Source: a virus
IMG/VR virus record: IMGVR_UViG_3300036830_000043
Coordinates: 1 to 53,260 of that record
Length of the DNA: 53,260 bases
Reading direction: 5' to 3' (one strand)
The stretch's first letter is position 1; each line of letters begins with the position of its first letter. Below the pieces are notes generated by a model. That model worked only from the letters and a program-made list of their open reading frames with translations. It ran no database searches and was not told where the DNA came from. Of the stretch, positions 16,751-25,187 are shown one piece after another. The translations under genes were made by a program, and so were the position numbers.

Positions 16751-17239
16751 CTAAAACCCGCGGAAGATGGGGCCAATGGGTCCGTTGTTCTGCGGGCGCA
16801 CGTAGCGCATCGTGCGGTACTTCGCCGTGGACGCCCAAAACTCGGCGCCATACTTGGTTTGAATGTAATAGGCTTGATTCGCGTTGGGCGGGGCATCGTA
16901 CTCCGCAGCCACGGATACGCTGCCTTCTGTGGCCGATGCTACGCGACCAACCACACCCTGCGGCGGGTTCACGTTCCCGGCGCCATCGTTGGTGCCCTGG
17001 TTCAAGAAGGTGATGTGCGCCACCAGCAATTCCAGCAGCAATGCGCGCACGTTGGCATCGCACACCAGCGACTGGCAGGAGTTGTTCAACTGCAAAGTTG
17101 CGCGCGTGAAATTCCGGCCCAGCACCCCGGAGTCAATCCCGGCAAATTCCGGGTAATCCACGATGAACACAGCGGGGTCAAAGCTGACCACGCCATGCAC
17201 AGGCGGTGTGTTGACACACGGGGTGATGGGCTGGGACAT
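16751..17239 (-). CDS. Head-tail connector, DUF4054 family
   Basis: A 162-residue protein with the DUF4054 hallmarks: F-D-P-A-V-F-I-V-D-Y-P-E-F-A-G at residues 20-34, a helical L-L-L-E-L-L-V-A-H-I-T-F-L at about 67-79, G-R-V-A-S-A-T-E-G-S-V-S-V at 98-110 and Y-Y-I-Q-T-K-Y-G-A-E-F-W further on. It corresponds to adaptor proteins that bind below the portal. Confidence 0.85.
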   Translation of the reverse strand: MSQPITPCVNTPPVHGVVSFDPAVFIVDYPEFAGIDSGVLGRNFTRATLQLNNSCQSLVCDANVRALLLELLVAHITFLNQGTNDGAGNVNPPQGVVGRVASATEGSVSVAAEYDAPPNANQAYYIQTKYGAEFWASTAKYRTMRYVRPQNNGPIGPIFRGF

Positions 17240-17242
17240 GGC

Positions 17243-17716
17243 CTAGTCTTTCCGCACCGGAGTCTTGCCCAACTGCGGCCGACCTTCAACCGGCGCTTCC
17301 AAGATGTCCTTGGGCAGGTTGTTGGGGTCGATGGGCTCGAAGCCCGTGCGCAGCGATTCGACGGCCTGCAACACTGCCGTGGCTTCTGCCTTTTCGTCAG
17401 GCACCACAAAAATCAGGTTGTTTTTCCGCGCGGGATGCGCGTAGCCCATGCCGCCGCGGCTGGACTTCGTGGGCGGTGCAATCCAATCGTCCCACACTTG
17501 CTTCGGGATTTGCGTCAAGCCCGGCTCAGGGTTCAACGTGGCCACCGGCTGAATCGTCGGCGCCTTCTTTTGGAATTCCGCGTGCGTGCCGTTCAGCAGA
17601 ACGCGCGCATATTTCGGTCCGCGGATCGAAGCACCCCACACGCCTTCAACGTGTTCAATGCCGACTTCCAGCCAAATCCCGTGAGGGAGTTTGCAACCAA
17701 TCGTGATTAAATCCAT
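17243..17716 (-). CDS. Structural-region protein of unknown function
   Basis: A 157-residue protein beginning M-D-L-I-T-I-G-C-K-L-P-H-G-I-W-L-E-V-G. It contains V-W-D-D-W-I-A and I-F-V-V-P-D-E-K-A-E-A and ends with a charged Pro-rich tail. The G-C-K-L-P-x-G pattern is frequent in small phage proteins near connectors, but I cannot name a family. It lies between the decoration-like gene and the DUF4054 connector in the same operon. Confidence 0.6.
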   Translation of the reverse strand: MDLITIGCKLPHGIWLEVGIEHVEGVWGASIRGPKYARVLLNGTHAEFQKKAPTIQPVATLNPEPGLTQIPKQVWDDWIAPPTKSSRGGMGYAHPARKNNLIFVVPDEKAEATAVLQAVESLRTGFEPIDPNNLPKDILEAPVEGRPQLGKTPVRKD

Positions 17717-17758
17717 TGTCCTTACTCCATAGCTGTTGATGATGCGCTATATCGGCCG

Positions 17759-18289
17759 CTAGGCTCCGAAACGCGCGTTGGTAGAAACAATCGCCAAACA
17801 CCCTGGCGGTGCGTTGCTGCACACTACCCACGGTGTCAACTCTGCGTTGTCAGTCTCACCCGAAAGGGCGGCACCGTCAACCAGGGAAGCATAGACCGGC
17901 ATGCCTGTGTAGGCACCGCCAGCGAATCGTAGCCAGAAATCTCCGCGGGTCATCAGCGTAATGTTGATGCCTTGGCGGATGCGGAAAGCCCGCACCAGCG
18001 GGTCATAGAACTGCCAGGAGCGGCCGAAGCCGATGACCCCGGCGCCGTAACCCGACGCGAGCGGCAGCACCACGCCAATCTGGTCCTGGTCGCTGCTGCG
18101 GGTATTGGCGACTTGGTGGCTGGCATTGTTGCCCCAGCCGAAGCGCCCGGCGATGGTGCCGCCTGCTTGCGCTACGAAGCCACCCGCGGTGGGAGAGGCC
18201 GAAGGCATGCGGGCCTGGCCATTGATGAAGCGGGGAATACTGGCGAAAGCCCCCTCATACACCCCACCATCTGATAAACTATTCAGCAT
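17759..18289 (-). CDS. Capsid decoration-like protein, paralogue of 19900-20817
   Basis: A protein of about 176 residues. The ATG at 18289 gives M-L-N-S-L-S-D-G-G-V-Y-E-G-A-F. It shares with the 19900-20817 product a plan of G-x-F-A-S, then A-G-R-F-G-W / V-G-R-F-A-F, Q-I-G-V / Q-I-G-F, R-G-D-F-W-L-R-F-A-G / [10 protein letters not shown] and finally P-G-x-L-A-I-[VI]-S-T. Its start codon overlaps that of the HNH gene on the other strand through a shared CATG. It is probably a capsid cement protein. Confidence 0.65.
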   Translation of the reverse strand: MLNSLSDGGVYEGAFASIPRFINGQARMPSASPTAGGFVAQAGGTIAGRFGWGNNASHQVANTRSSDQDQIGVVLPLASGYGAGVIGFGRSWQFYDPLVRAFRIRQGINITLMTRGDFWLRFAGGAYTGMPVYASLVDGAALSGETDNAELTPWVVCSNAPPGCLAIVSTNARFGA

Positions 18290-18842
18290 GACAGCAACCA
18301 CCGGACAGACCAAAATACGTGAAGTCATCGACGCGGCGAAAGCTGCCGGACTGCTGCACTATTCCACTGGGCGACCGTGTAGCCGCGGGCATACGGCGCC
18401 GCGTCTGGTGAGCACTCAAAACTGCACGGAATGCAATCGAGAACAGAACGCTAAATACTACGATGCCAGGCCGGGGTATGCGACGGCCCGATACCGGAAA
18501 AATGCGAAGAGAGTGTGCGCGCAGAAGCGAGCGCGATATGCAATAAATCCACAGAAAGAACGGGACGCTGCCAAGCGGTGGAACAAACTCAATCTGCCTA
18601 GGGTTCTGGAAAGAAACGCACGGCGCCGCGCTTTGGAAAAGCGGGCTACTCCGAAATGGGCCAACAAACAAGAAATGATTCGCGCTTACGAAAAGGCTGC
18701 GGAGATGGGATTGACTGTGGACCATGTGGTGCCGCTTAAAAGCCCGTTGGTGTGTGGGCTGCACTGCGAGGCCAACTTGGAATTGATTCCGGCCAATGAC
18801 AACTTCCGCAAGGGAAACCGCCACTGGCCGGATATGCCTTAA
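18288..18842 (+). CDS. HNH homing-type endonuclease
   Basis: A 184-residue protein on the strand opposite to all its neighbours. It has an N-terminal zinc-binding motif (C31, H35, C46, C49; C-x3-H-x10-C-x2-C), a long Arg/Lys-rich linker, and a C-terminal HNH domain with V-D145-H146-V-V-P-L, C-G-L-H159 and N172-x2-K175-G-N. Such free-standing endonucleases spread between phage genomes. The gene fills exactly the gap between the capsid stop (shared TTAA) and the decoration gene start (shared CATG). I see no ribosome site before its ATG. A second gene (37434) carries the same zinc motif without the HNH part. Confidence 0.85.
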   Translation: MTATTGQTKIREVIDAAKAAGLLHYSTGRPCSRGHTAPRLVSTQNCTECNREQNAKYYDARPGYATARYRKNAKRVCAQKRARYAINPQKERDAAKRWNKLNLPRVLERNARRRALEKRATPKWANKQEMIRAYEKAAEMGLTVDHVVPLKSPLVCGLHCEANLELIPANDNFRKGNRHWPDMP

Positions 18843-19858
18843 CCAACCATTTGTACGACAAAAACAGGACGATAGAAAATCGTACCCCACGTGCCGCCTG
18901 ACTTCTTCTGTTCCCACGAAGAAGACTTGGTGACCACCGCGTGGCTGCGCATCTTCTCCGTGAAGGCGCACTGCACGGTCTTCTGACCGCGCACCATCGG
19001 GGCGTACAACTGGACCAACTCGCCAGCCGCGTCCGCCGTGGAGAACTGCGGGATGGTGTAGATGGTCAGGTTGGGGAAGTTCGTCTTGATTTGCGTCAAG
19101 ACGTTCAGGTTGGTGCTGTTGGACTTGTTCAAGTTCAACGCGTTGGTGGGCGACAGACCCATGCGCAGGTCGCTCTTCGCGTTCAGGATGCCGTTGGACT
19201 GCGTGACCAACTCCTGCACCAAGCGCAGGATGTCGTCATAGATAATCAACGGGTCGGTCTGGCTGGTCCAGTTCAACGTCGGCGCGATGGGCGCGGACAA
19301 CGCGGGGTCATTGACACCGCCGTAGTTTTGCAGCCCGGCGATGCCGAACAGGTAGCTGTCATTCTGGAATTCCATCATGACGCGCAGGCTGGACGCGTTC
19401 AACTGGTTGACCCAATCCACACGGCCTTCGGCTTCCCGCTCAATCTCGCGCTCGCCGTATTCGGTGAACGTCTGATAGTGGTAGCTTTGGCGCTGCGGAT
19501 AGTTGATGTTCGCAGACACGCGGCCCGCTTGGCTGAAGTCGCCGTAGCTGGACACATAGCCCGCGCGCTCCGCGGTGATGAACATCGCAGTGTCGCTGAC
19601 CCACGTGCCTTTCTTGGTTTCATCGTAGAATTCAGCCGCGTTCAGGGGCTCCAAGACAATCTGGATGATTGCCGGGTCCACAAACGTGGTGAACAGCGAC
19701 GGGACACCGGAGTTGGCAGCGGTCACCAGTTGCGGTTGCGCGTCGAAGGCCAAATCCTGGTCAATGAGTTGCAGGCCCTTGGCTTCGCGGCCGAGTGAAG
19801 CCATGAAGTGGACGCCATAGCGGCGGGCAAGGGCGGCTTGGTCAAATGCGATTTTCAT
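18839..19858 (-). CDS. Major capsid protein (DUF2184 family)
   Basis: A 339-residue protein matching DUF2184 capsid proteins. The order is: F-D-A-Q-P-Q-L-V-T-A-A-N-S-G-V-P at about residues 38-53, E-x-Y-D-E-T-K-K-G-T-W, a Y-G-D-F-S-Q-A-G segment around 103-110, Y-H-Y-Q-T-F-T-E-Y-G-E-R-E-I, and G-L-Q-N-Y-G-G-V-N-D-P. The C-terminal part has R-P-V-F-V-V-Q-M. The fold should be HK97-like. Gene order protease, scaffold, decoration, capsid fits. Confidence 0.88.
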   Translation of the reverse strand: MKIAFDQAALARRYGVHFMASLGREAKGLQLIDQDLAFDAQPQLVTAANSGVPSLFTTFVDPAIIQIVLEPLNAAEFYDETKKGTWVSDTAMFITAERAGYVSSYGDFSQAGRVSANINYPQRQSYHYQTFTEYGEREIEREAEGRVDWVNQLNASSLRVMMEFQNDSYLFGIAGLQNYGGVNDPALSAPIAPTLNWTSQTDPLIIYDDILRLVQELVTQSNGILNAKSDLRMGLSPTNALNLNKSNSTNLNVLTQIKTNFPNLTIYTIPQFSTADAAGELVQLYAPMVRGQKTVQCAFTEKMRSHAVVTKSSSWEQKKSGGTWGTIFYRPVFVVQMVG

Positions 19859-19899
19859 ATGTGTCTCTCTGTGTCCTAACTCTGTGAAGCCGCTGGCCC

Positions 19900-20817
19900 T
19901 TAGTTGTACCAGGTTGAAATGATGGCCAATTCGCCGGGGTTGCAGTTCGTGGCCACGGTGAACTGGGTTTGCACGTTGCCAGCCGGTACCGTCATCGTTT
20001 CCGACGCGGTATGGACCGGCGCATTGCTGACGATGTAGGTGCCGACGCCGCCGACGCCCGTGCCGAAGGCCACGATGGTGGTGCCCGCAGTCACGCCGCT
20101 GCCACTGATGACATCGCCGACGCTCAACGATCCCGCAGAGATGGCCGTCACGTTCAGCGTGTTGCTGGTCGTGGTGACCGCTTCCGCAGCTTCGTCAGAC
20201 GGCGCTGCGCTCAACTTGTACACAGCACCCACGGTGTTGGGGGCGCCGCTCACCAAGCCGGTGATGGTCGTGCCGCCCGTGATGCCTGTGCCGGTCACCG
20301 CGTCGCCAATCTCGATCAAGCCGCTGGTGATGGTGGCAATGGTCAGTTCGCTGGTAGCCGCAGTCAGGGACGCGGTACCGGTGAAACCGATGGCGCCCGT
20401 GAAGGACGTGGTGCCGCTGCCGGACTGCGCCGCGCCCGTGGTTTCGTCGGCATAGACCGTCTGGCCCGCCGTCGCACCGTCGCCGAAGCGCGCCCAAAAC
20501 TCGCCCTGATCAAACAGGGTGACCATGAAGCCCGAAGGGACCAGCATGGTGGCCGCGCCCAAGAACGCGGTAATGAGCGCCTGCGCATTGCGAGCGAAGA
20601 AGCCGATTTGGTAGCCGCTCGAATAGCTCTGATGTACCGACTGGTCAGCCGGGTTCACGAAAGCGAAGCGACCGACAAGCAGGCCGGTGGCCGGTGCAAC
20701 AAGGTTGCCGCCGATGGCGAGCACTGAGGCGCGCGGATTGAGTGACGCGAAGTCACCTTCCACAGCCGGGGGAGCCTTGGAACCGACGACATTTTGGAAA
20801 CCGTTGGGGCTTGACAT
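19900..20817 (-). CDS. Capsid cement/decoration protein with repeated beta domain
   Basis: A 305-residue protein. The first ~135 residues resemble the shorter paralogue at 17759-18289. An insertion of about 150 residues follows, holding two copies of a Gly/Thr-rich beta unit (I-x-x-G-D-x-[VI]-x-G-x-G-[IV]-T-x-G-T-T-I near residues 175-195 and 235-255). After it the original domain resumes with P-G-E-L-A-I-I-S-T. Such inserted units are common in surface-exposed capsid proteins and may face outward. Confidence 0.72.
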   Translation of the reverse strand: MSSPNGFQNVVGSKAPPAVEGDFASLNPRASVLAIGGNLVAPATGLLVGRFAFVNPADQSVHQSYSSGYQIGFFARNAQALITAFLGAATMLVPSGFMVTLFDQGEFWARFGDGATAGQTVYADETTGAAQSGSGTTSFTGAIGFTGTASLTAATSELTIATITSGLIEIGDAVTGTGITGGTTITGLVSGAPNTVGAVYKLSAAPSDEAAEAVTTTSNTLNVTAISAGSLSVGDVISGSGVTAGTTIVAFGTGVGGVGTYIVSNAPVHTASETMTVPAGNVQTQFTVATNCNPGELAIISTWYN

Positions 20818-20835
20818 GTGATGTTTTCCTGCTGC

Positions 20836-21516
20836 TTATCGCTTGATACGGTCGAAGCCCGGGAAGGCTTCAGACATTGATTTGGTGCCCGCGGCCGGTG
20901 CGCCGTCTTGCGCAAGAGGTGCCGTGGACTTGGTGGCCACATCGAACAGTGCGGCGAACGCGGACGGATCAACACCGTTGGTGTCAATGCCCAGCTTGGT
21001 CAGCGCGGCGCCGTAGACTTCAGCGGCGCTATCCATCGCAACCACGCCGATGACCGGCAGCACTTTTGTGCGGGCTTCGGTCAACGCACGGTCGGCGGCG
21101 ACAGCAGAGCGGACGCGCGCGTCAATAGCTTGGTCCATGGCCTTGCGGTCCTTGCCGCCCAAGCCCCAATTGCCATCCTTCGCCTTCTTGTCCTTGGCGT
21201 GCTTCTTGTCCTTGGCCTCACCCTTTTCCTGCGGGTCTTCGTTGTCTTCGTCCTCGCCATCGACATCATCTTCCATGTCTTCATCGTTGGCATCGTTGTA
21301 CTTGATTTCCGTCTCCGGGCCTTCGAGGTTCAGCACGGCGTCTTTGGCTGCCTTGTCCTTCGCGGCCTTGTCCTTTGCCGCTTTGTCCTTCGCGGCCTTG
21401 TCGGTCGCTGCCTTGTCCAGCGCCAACTGCGCGGTCACGGCTGCGGTGATGTCTTCCGGCTTCGCATCTTTGGCGAGGAACGGAACCAGGGAGGCAACAA
21501 GGGCAGAGATTTTCAT
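20836..21516 (-). CDS. Scaffold-like capsid assembly protein
   Basis: A 226-residue, highly charged protein. Residues 34-60 carry consecutive D-K-A-A-K repeats, followed by an acidic block (Y-N-D-A-N-D-E-D-M-E-D-D-V-D-G) and a basic Lys-rich block (K-D-K-K-H-A-K-D-K-K-A-K). The C-terminal half has A-I-D-A-R-V-R-S-A-V-A-A and ends F-P-G-F-D-R-I-K-R, a pattern seen in the C-terminal part of DUF2213-linked proteins. Between protease and decoration genes, it is best read as a scaffold or its core. Confidence 0.62.
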   Translation of the reverse strand: MKISALVASLVPFLAKDAKPEDITAAVTAQLALDKAATDKAAKDKAAKDKAAKDKAAKDAVLNLEGPETEIKYNDANDEDMEDDVDGEDEDNEDPQEKGEAKDKKHAKDKKAKDGNWGLGGKDRKAMDQAIDARVRSAVAADRALTEARTKVLPVIGVVAMDSAAEVYGAALTKLGIDTNGVDPSAFAALFDVATKSTAPLAQDGAPAAGTKSMSEAFPGFDRIKR

Positions 21517-21583
21517 GTGCGGTGACTCTTTGGGTAAAACTGTGAACTACATCACTTCAGGGACCAGATTATCGCAACAAATC

Positions 21584-22360
21584 CTAGGATGCAACAGCCG
21601 CATCATGCACGTAGGCATCTGGCCCCACGCGGCCAGCTTCTACCAGCGCCACGTGGTTGCCCACCAAGCGGGTCATGCGGCCATCGTATTTTTCACCGTC
21701 GATTTCTCCCGGCGACATGTCCACAACGTAGCGATAGCCGCAAGAAAGCTCACGCTGCGCACCGGACTCGATGACGGCGATGGCTTCGGCATCCCACACA
21801 GTCAGGTCGGCGATAAGGAACGGATGGCGGTAGCGAACATTCGACACGGTGCCCACGATATAGGGCTTATTCGGCTGCGCCGCTGTGGAAGCCACATGGT
21901 GCATCATGAGCGGGATGCGCTCATACGTGGACGCTGCGGCTTCCAGTTCCGCCTTGTCGCGGTAGAGCATGTACGCGCGGCCGGGCTCAAGCCCCAGCGC
22001 TTCAGAGCCTGGAATTTCCCGGCCGAAGTAGGGGCACACATTTGCCTTCGAGATGTTGCACGATTCGACAACCAAGCGGCCGTCAACCGTCTCCTGGCGC
22101 AACGAGCGGTCAAACGCCATGCGCCGGTCATGGGCGCCGAGCACCGCGCAATCTTCTTCCAACTCGATGTCTTCGTCCTCTTCCAACTCGATGCAATCGG
22201 CCACGCCCAGTTCTGCCAACTCGGATGGCGTCAAGTCGTTGTCTTCACCGGCTTCAGAGTATGCGATTGCCACGGCTTGCTTAGGGGGTTTTCCCGCGGC
22301 AATTTCCGTGCGCACGTTCGCGCTGAATGCTTTTTTGGATTTACCTTTTTGGAGCGGCAT
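21584..22360 (-). CDS. Prohead protease, DUF2213 family
   Basis: A 258-residue protein. Residues 1-45 form a basic region with K-S-K-K-A-F-S-x-N-V-x-x-E and P-K-Q-A-V-A-I-A-Y, then comes an acidic E-L-E-E-D-E-D segment. From about residue 80 on the DUF2213 domain is visible: I-S-K-A-N-V-C-P-Y-x-G-R-E-I-P near 103-117, L-Y-R-D-K-A-E-L, H-H (152-153), then E-L-S-C-G-Y-R-Y and G-N-H-V-A-L-V-E-x-G-R-V-G-P. It should process the capsid and scaffold during assembly. Confidence 0.85.
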   Translation of the reverse strand: MPLQKGKSKKAFSANVRTEIAAGKPPKQAVAIAYSEAGEDNDLTPSELAELGVADCIELEEDEDIELEEDCAVLGAHDRRMAFDRSLRQETVDGRLVVESCNISKANVCPYFGREIPGSEALGLEPGRAYMLYRDKAELEAAASTYERIPLMMHHVASTAAQPNKPYIVGTVSNVRYRHPFLIADLTVWDAEAIAVIESGAQRELSCGYRYVVDMSPGEIDGEKYDGRMTRLVGNHVALVEAGRVGPDAYVHDAAVAS

Positions 22361-22385
22361 GCCACCAGCATACGGTGGCTAAGGG

Positions 22386-23216
22386 TCAATCGTCAAAGCC
22401 CGAGATGATGGACCGGCTGGTGCAGCGGCAGTTGGGCTCCGTACCCGGCCACACGCGGCGCTTCGCCACGGGGTCATAAACGCCTTCGGCAATCTTGAAT
22501 ATCAGCTTGTCCTGGCCCCACTTCACGTGATGCGAGCGCGGGACTTTGCCGCCACCGCTGTGACGCCACGCGGCTTTTACTAGGCCAAGCTCCTGGCGCC
22601 GGGTGTTCTCAATGACAGCCTTGGCTTTGTTGTTCTGATCGCGCGCGATGAAGGACGCGCGACGATGGGACACCCCGTAGTTCTTCTGCAAATCCTTGCG
22701 TAGCGTGCCCATGTCGCCGCCGCGCATCACGGACTGCCACACACTGGTGGCCACATCCTTCAGGAATTCTTCGGATATGGATTTAATCAGCCCCACGTTC
22801 TCATGCAGCACCGCGTGGTATTGCTGCACGCTCTTCTTCGACGGGCTGAAGGCGACGGTGAAACCCTGCTTGGCCAGCGCTGCGCTGAATGCGCGCTCTG
22901 TCGTGGCAAAATTCTTGGTGACGAACTTACGCCCCAAGTCCAGCGACATCTTATTGAACTTGCGTTGCCACAGTCCGCCCCATTTCTTCAACGCTCGATT
23001 CAGCGCCACTGTGGGTGTCACCGCGTCCTGGCCGAAGCCCGCAGTGGGTGTGTGGGCCTTCCAGGCAGCTTCGATGTGGCGGACCATGGAGTTGGCCGCG
23101 CGGTTCAGCATGTCCTGGAGTTTCTTTCGATACCAAGCTTCAACGCCCTTGTTGGCGTGGAGCGCTTCAAGCTCAACGGGCTTGCCGGTGGGACTGCGTA
23201 GCTTCCGGTTACGCAC
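22386..23216 (-). CDS. Phage head morphogenesis protein (SPP1 gp7 / Mu F-like)
   Basis: A protein of about 276 residues. The C-terminal domain shows the family's R-x-x-F-I-A-R-D-Q-N-N-K pattern, W-R-H-S-G-G-G-K-V-P-R-x-x-H, and the final G-T-E-P-N-C-R-C-T metal-binding-like motif. GTG at 23216 overlaps the previous gene by eight bases; no clear ribosome site is visible, and a start further upstream inside that gene is possible. These minor capsid proteins bind near the portal. Confidence 0.82.
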   Translation of the reverse strand: MRNRKLRSPTGKPVELEALHANKGVEAWYRKKLQDMLNRAANSMVRHIEAAWKAHTPTAGFGQDAVTPTVALNRALKKWGGLWQRKFNKMSLDLGRKFVTKNFATTERAFSAALAKQGFTVAFSPSKKSVQQYHAVLHENVGLIKSISEEFLKDVATSVWQSVMRGGDMGTLRKDLQKNYGVSHRRASFIARDQNNKAKAVIENTRRQELGLVKAAWRHSGGGKVPRSHHVKWGQDKLIFKIAEGVYDPVAKRRVWPGTEPNCRCTSRSIISGFDD

Positions 23217-23610
23217 GGGCGTTGGGGGCGAGCGGGGCGCCACCGAATTGTTCGTGAAGCTCCTGCGATAGCGCAAGCGCCCGCCAGGCCAGTTGGTCGG
23301 CCTCATTCAAGAGCGCCGCGCGGCGCCCGCGGTTCACTTCCTCCAAGAATGGGTTGCCAGTGGTCGGGCCGTCCTTCTCGCGCTCAAGAAGCGCGTAGAT
23401 GTCTCCCACATCCATCAGGTGCCGCACGATGCAGTCTGCGTGGTCATTCGACTTGCCCCGGGCGTGGTGCATCTCTTCTCCGGGGTTGTGCTTCTCATTC
23501 GCGACCATTGACACGCGTGCCACACCAGCCAAGGCAGCAGCGAAGTATGCAAGACACCCGCGGAACATCGGGTACTTCTTGCGCACCGCGCTATCTGTCG
23601 GCAGTGACAT
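23209..23610 (-). CDS. DUF5664 protein, dATP/dGTP diphosphohydrolase N-terminal-like
   Basis: A 133-residue protein. The motif N-E-K-H-N-P-G-E-E-M-H-H-A-R-G-K-S-x-D-H-A-D-C-I-V-R-H (around residues 38-64) is split here as H41, H48-H49, D56-H57 and H64, and matches the DUF5664 family annotated as a dATP/dGTP diphosphohydrolase N-terminal domain. It is probably metal-dependent and acts on nucleotides. I start at ATG 23610, just after the metallophosphoesterase stop. Placement inside the head-gene block is odd for a nucleotide enzyme. No PurZ-like gene is present, so base replacement by 2-aminoadenine is not indicated. Confidence 0.7.
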   Translation of the reverse strand: MSLPTDSAVRKKYPMFRGCLAYFAAALAGVARVSMVANEKHNPGEEMHHARGKSNDHADCIVRHLMDVGDIYALLEREKDGPTTGNPFLEEVNRGRRAALLNEADQLAWRALALSQELHEQFGGAPLAPNARA

Positions 23611-23612
23611 CT

Positions 23613-24689
23613 TCACTTTTGCACGCTCACCCATTCGGCCTTCTCGCGCTTTGCCGGTGGGTCACAGAACACGGGCATGGTCCAGTTGACACCGATGTCC
23701 GGGTGGGTGGTGCAAAGGTTCTGGCTTGGCGGCTCAAAGCGGTAGTTGTTGTCGGCCGCGTATTCGTCATAGCCCTTCAGGCAGGAATTGACCATCAAAT
23801 GGGACAGCACAATGCGTTGATGCCAGTGGCCGCATTCCATGATGTCGTAGGACTGGTCCACAGCCGCGTTGCGCTGTTGCTTCTTCTGGTTGCCGCGCAT
23901 CAACGGCCCGATGGGTCCAATGATGCTGTCACCGCTGCGGAACTGGTCCCCGTGGGTCAGCAGGTAGCGGGTATTGAAGATGCGGTAGAGCGCGTCCGCG
24001 CTGTCCGGGATATAGAAGGTGACGCGCCTATCATCCTTGAAACGCTCTGCCAGGAACTGGTACAAAAGCCAGCCAAATGACGTGTCATTGCGGTCTTTGT
24101 GCCAGGTCTTCTTGGTGTCGCGGTCATGGTTGCCGGACACGCAGGGCAGGAACACGCGGCCGAACACATCCGCCAGCAGCGCGATGGCAGGCACCAGGTT
24201 GCGGTATAAGTCCAGCATCACCGGCATGGTGTTCATTTCGTTGGTGGCCGCAAGCTCTTCGTGGATGTTGCCGCCCACCATGTCGCCGCCGAGTTTGACC
24301 ACGATGCCCGGGTAACGCATCGCCGGGTCAAGAATCTTCAACAGCTTGATGGTCTTCTGGACCACATTGGCCAGGCGCCGACGCGCAATGGTCATGTTGA
24401 ATTCGTTGACCCCGTTGACTTGCGCGGGCTTAACAACTTCACCCCAATGCAGATCCGACAGCATGAGGCCCGGCACGCCCGGCGCATCGGTGGTGATGGT
24501 GGGCTTGGTGACCCACTCCGGGATGCGTAGCGCTTGTGTCTCCAGGCGCGCAGTGCCGATGATGTCACGGATGATGTCCGCGTTGATGGCAGCCGCCTTG
24601 GCCTCGCGCAATTCCTCGCGCAGGTTCAGGATGATGGTGGTAGGGTCATGCTGCTTGCGCAGGTCATCGACCGTTTTTGACTTCTTCAC
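23613..24689 (-). CDS. Calcineurin-like metallophosphoesterase
   Basis: A 358-residue protein with all main motifs of the binuclear metallophosphoesterase fold: L-S-D79-L-H81-W-G, L-G-G-D-M-V-G-G, S-G-N-H-D-R, T-H-G-D-Q and G-H-W-H-Q. A helical N-terminal region of about 60 residues precedes the domain. GTG at 24689 overlaps the upstream stop as GTGA and has GAGG ten bases before it. Substrate is unknown: DNA-end processing (Mre11/SbcD-like) or nucleotide hydrolysis are both possible. It lies in an accessory block between portal and head genes. Confidence 0.82.
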   Translation of the reverse strand: MKKSKTVDDLRKQHDPTTIILNLREELREAKAAAINADIIRDIIGTARLETQALRIPEWVTKPTITTDAPGVPGLMLSDLHWGEVVKPAQVNGVNEFNMTIARRRLANVVQKTIKLLKILDPAMRYPGIVVKLGGDMVGGNIHEELAATNEMNTMPVMLDLYRNLVPAIALLADVFGRVFLPCVSGNHDRDTKKTWHKDRNDTSFGWLLYQFLAERFKDDRRVTFYIPDSADALYRIFNTRYLLTHGDQFRSGDSIIGPIGPLMRGNQKKQQRNAAVDQSYDIMECGHWHQRIVLSHLMVNSCLKGYDEYAADNNYRFEPPSQNLCTTHPDIGVNWTMPVFCDPPAKREKAEWVSVQK

Positions 24690-25027
24690 GTGTTGAAATC
24701 CTCGATGGTGAACGCGCGGAAGGCGTTGGGATAGTCCTTGCAGACCTTGGTCGCGGTCTTCGGGTCCGCAAACCATACATTGCGCGATGCCTTCTTGGAA
24801 TTCAACCCCGTGGCGATAACCACGTGTTTTAGGAACGCCCGGCGCACATCGGCCGCATCGTGCTGGGTGATGCCCGCGCGCTTCAGGAAGTCGGCCTCAT
24901 ATTCGTGGTTTTCCTTGCCGCCTTCCCGCAGCATCGCCGCCAGCGCCGCTTCCACCTTGCGTGGGTTCACCACTTTCTTGTCGTGGGCACCGCGTAGGTC
25001 TGCAATTGTCTTAGCTTTCGTCGCCAT
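24686..25027 (-). CDS. Small protein of unknown function
   Basis: A 113-residue basic protein starting M-A-T-K-A-K-T-I-A-D-L-R-G-A-H-D-K-K. It is mostly helical, with K-R-A-G-I-T-Q-H-D-A-A-D-V-R-R-A-F in the middle, which could be a helix-turn-helix. GGAG lies about ten bases before the ATG. The N-terminal D-L-R-x-x-H-D resembles the start of the neighbouring metallophosphoesterase, D-D-L-R-K-Q-H-D, suggesting a shared docking peptide. Confidence 0.65.
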   Translation of the reverse strand: MATKAKTIADLRGAHDKKVVNPRKVEAALAAMLREGGKENHEYEADFLKRAGITQHDAADVRRAFLKHVVIATGLNSKKASRNVWFADPKTATKVCKDYPNAFRAFTIEDFNT

Positions 25028-25187
25028 TGGTCTTTGTCTCCGGTTTGGTTTTCACTAAAGCGCCGCGGAAATACCGCGGTTTCTCGCCATTCTGCGTGTT
25101 GACGCTGCTGTCAACTTCGCGTTGTTCGTTGCGGGAGACCATGCCCGCGTCGGCAATCTGCCGCATGCTTTGCTTCTTCAGTCGCAT
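25011..25187 (-). CDS. Small basic protein
   Basis: A 58-residue protein, M-R-L-K-K-Q-S-M-R-Q-I-A-D-A-G, ending K-P-E-T-K-T-N-G-D-E-S. The ATG at 25187 has a GAAGGG/AAGG ribosome site and overlaps the end of the upstream gene by ten bases; its end overlaps the next start by 17 bases. A palindrome TGAC-N6-GTCA lies inside it at 25100-25113, about 70 bases before the next start. Function unknown. Confidence 0.55.
   Translation of the reverse strand: MRLKKQSMRQIADAGMVSRNEQREVDSSVNTQNGEKPRYFRGALVKTKPETKTNGDES

Noticed and set aside
16748-17063. Extension of the gp10-like gene upstream to 17063
   Set aside because: The added 105 residues overlap the DUF4054 gene entirely and have an out-of-frame, Arg/Gly-rich composition; GTG 16748 directly after the DUF4054 stop is the better start.
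18279-18971. 230-codon minus frame opposite the HNH gene
   Set aside because: The HNH frame on the plus strand has clear catalytic and zinc motifs; the minus frame shows none and overlaps the capsid gene end.
21050-22408. 452-codon rightward frame opposite scaffold and protease genes
   Set aside because: Antisense to DUF2213 protease and a scaffold-like gene with known motifs; the translation is Ser/Leu/Ala-rich without domain signs.
23209-23610. 2-aminoadenine (Z) genome biosynthesis system
   Set aside because: DUF5664 and MazG-like genes are present, but no PurZ-like adenylosuccinate synthetase is visible, so the core of that system is missing.
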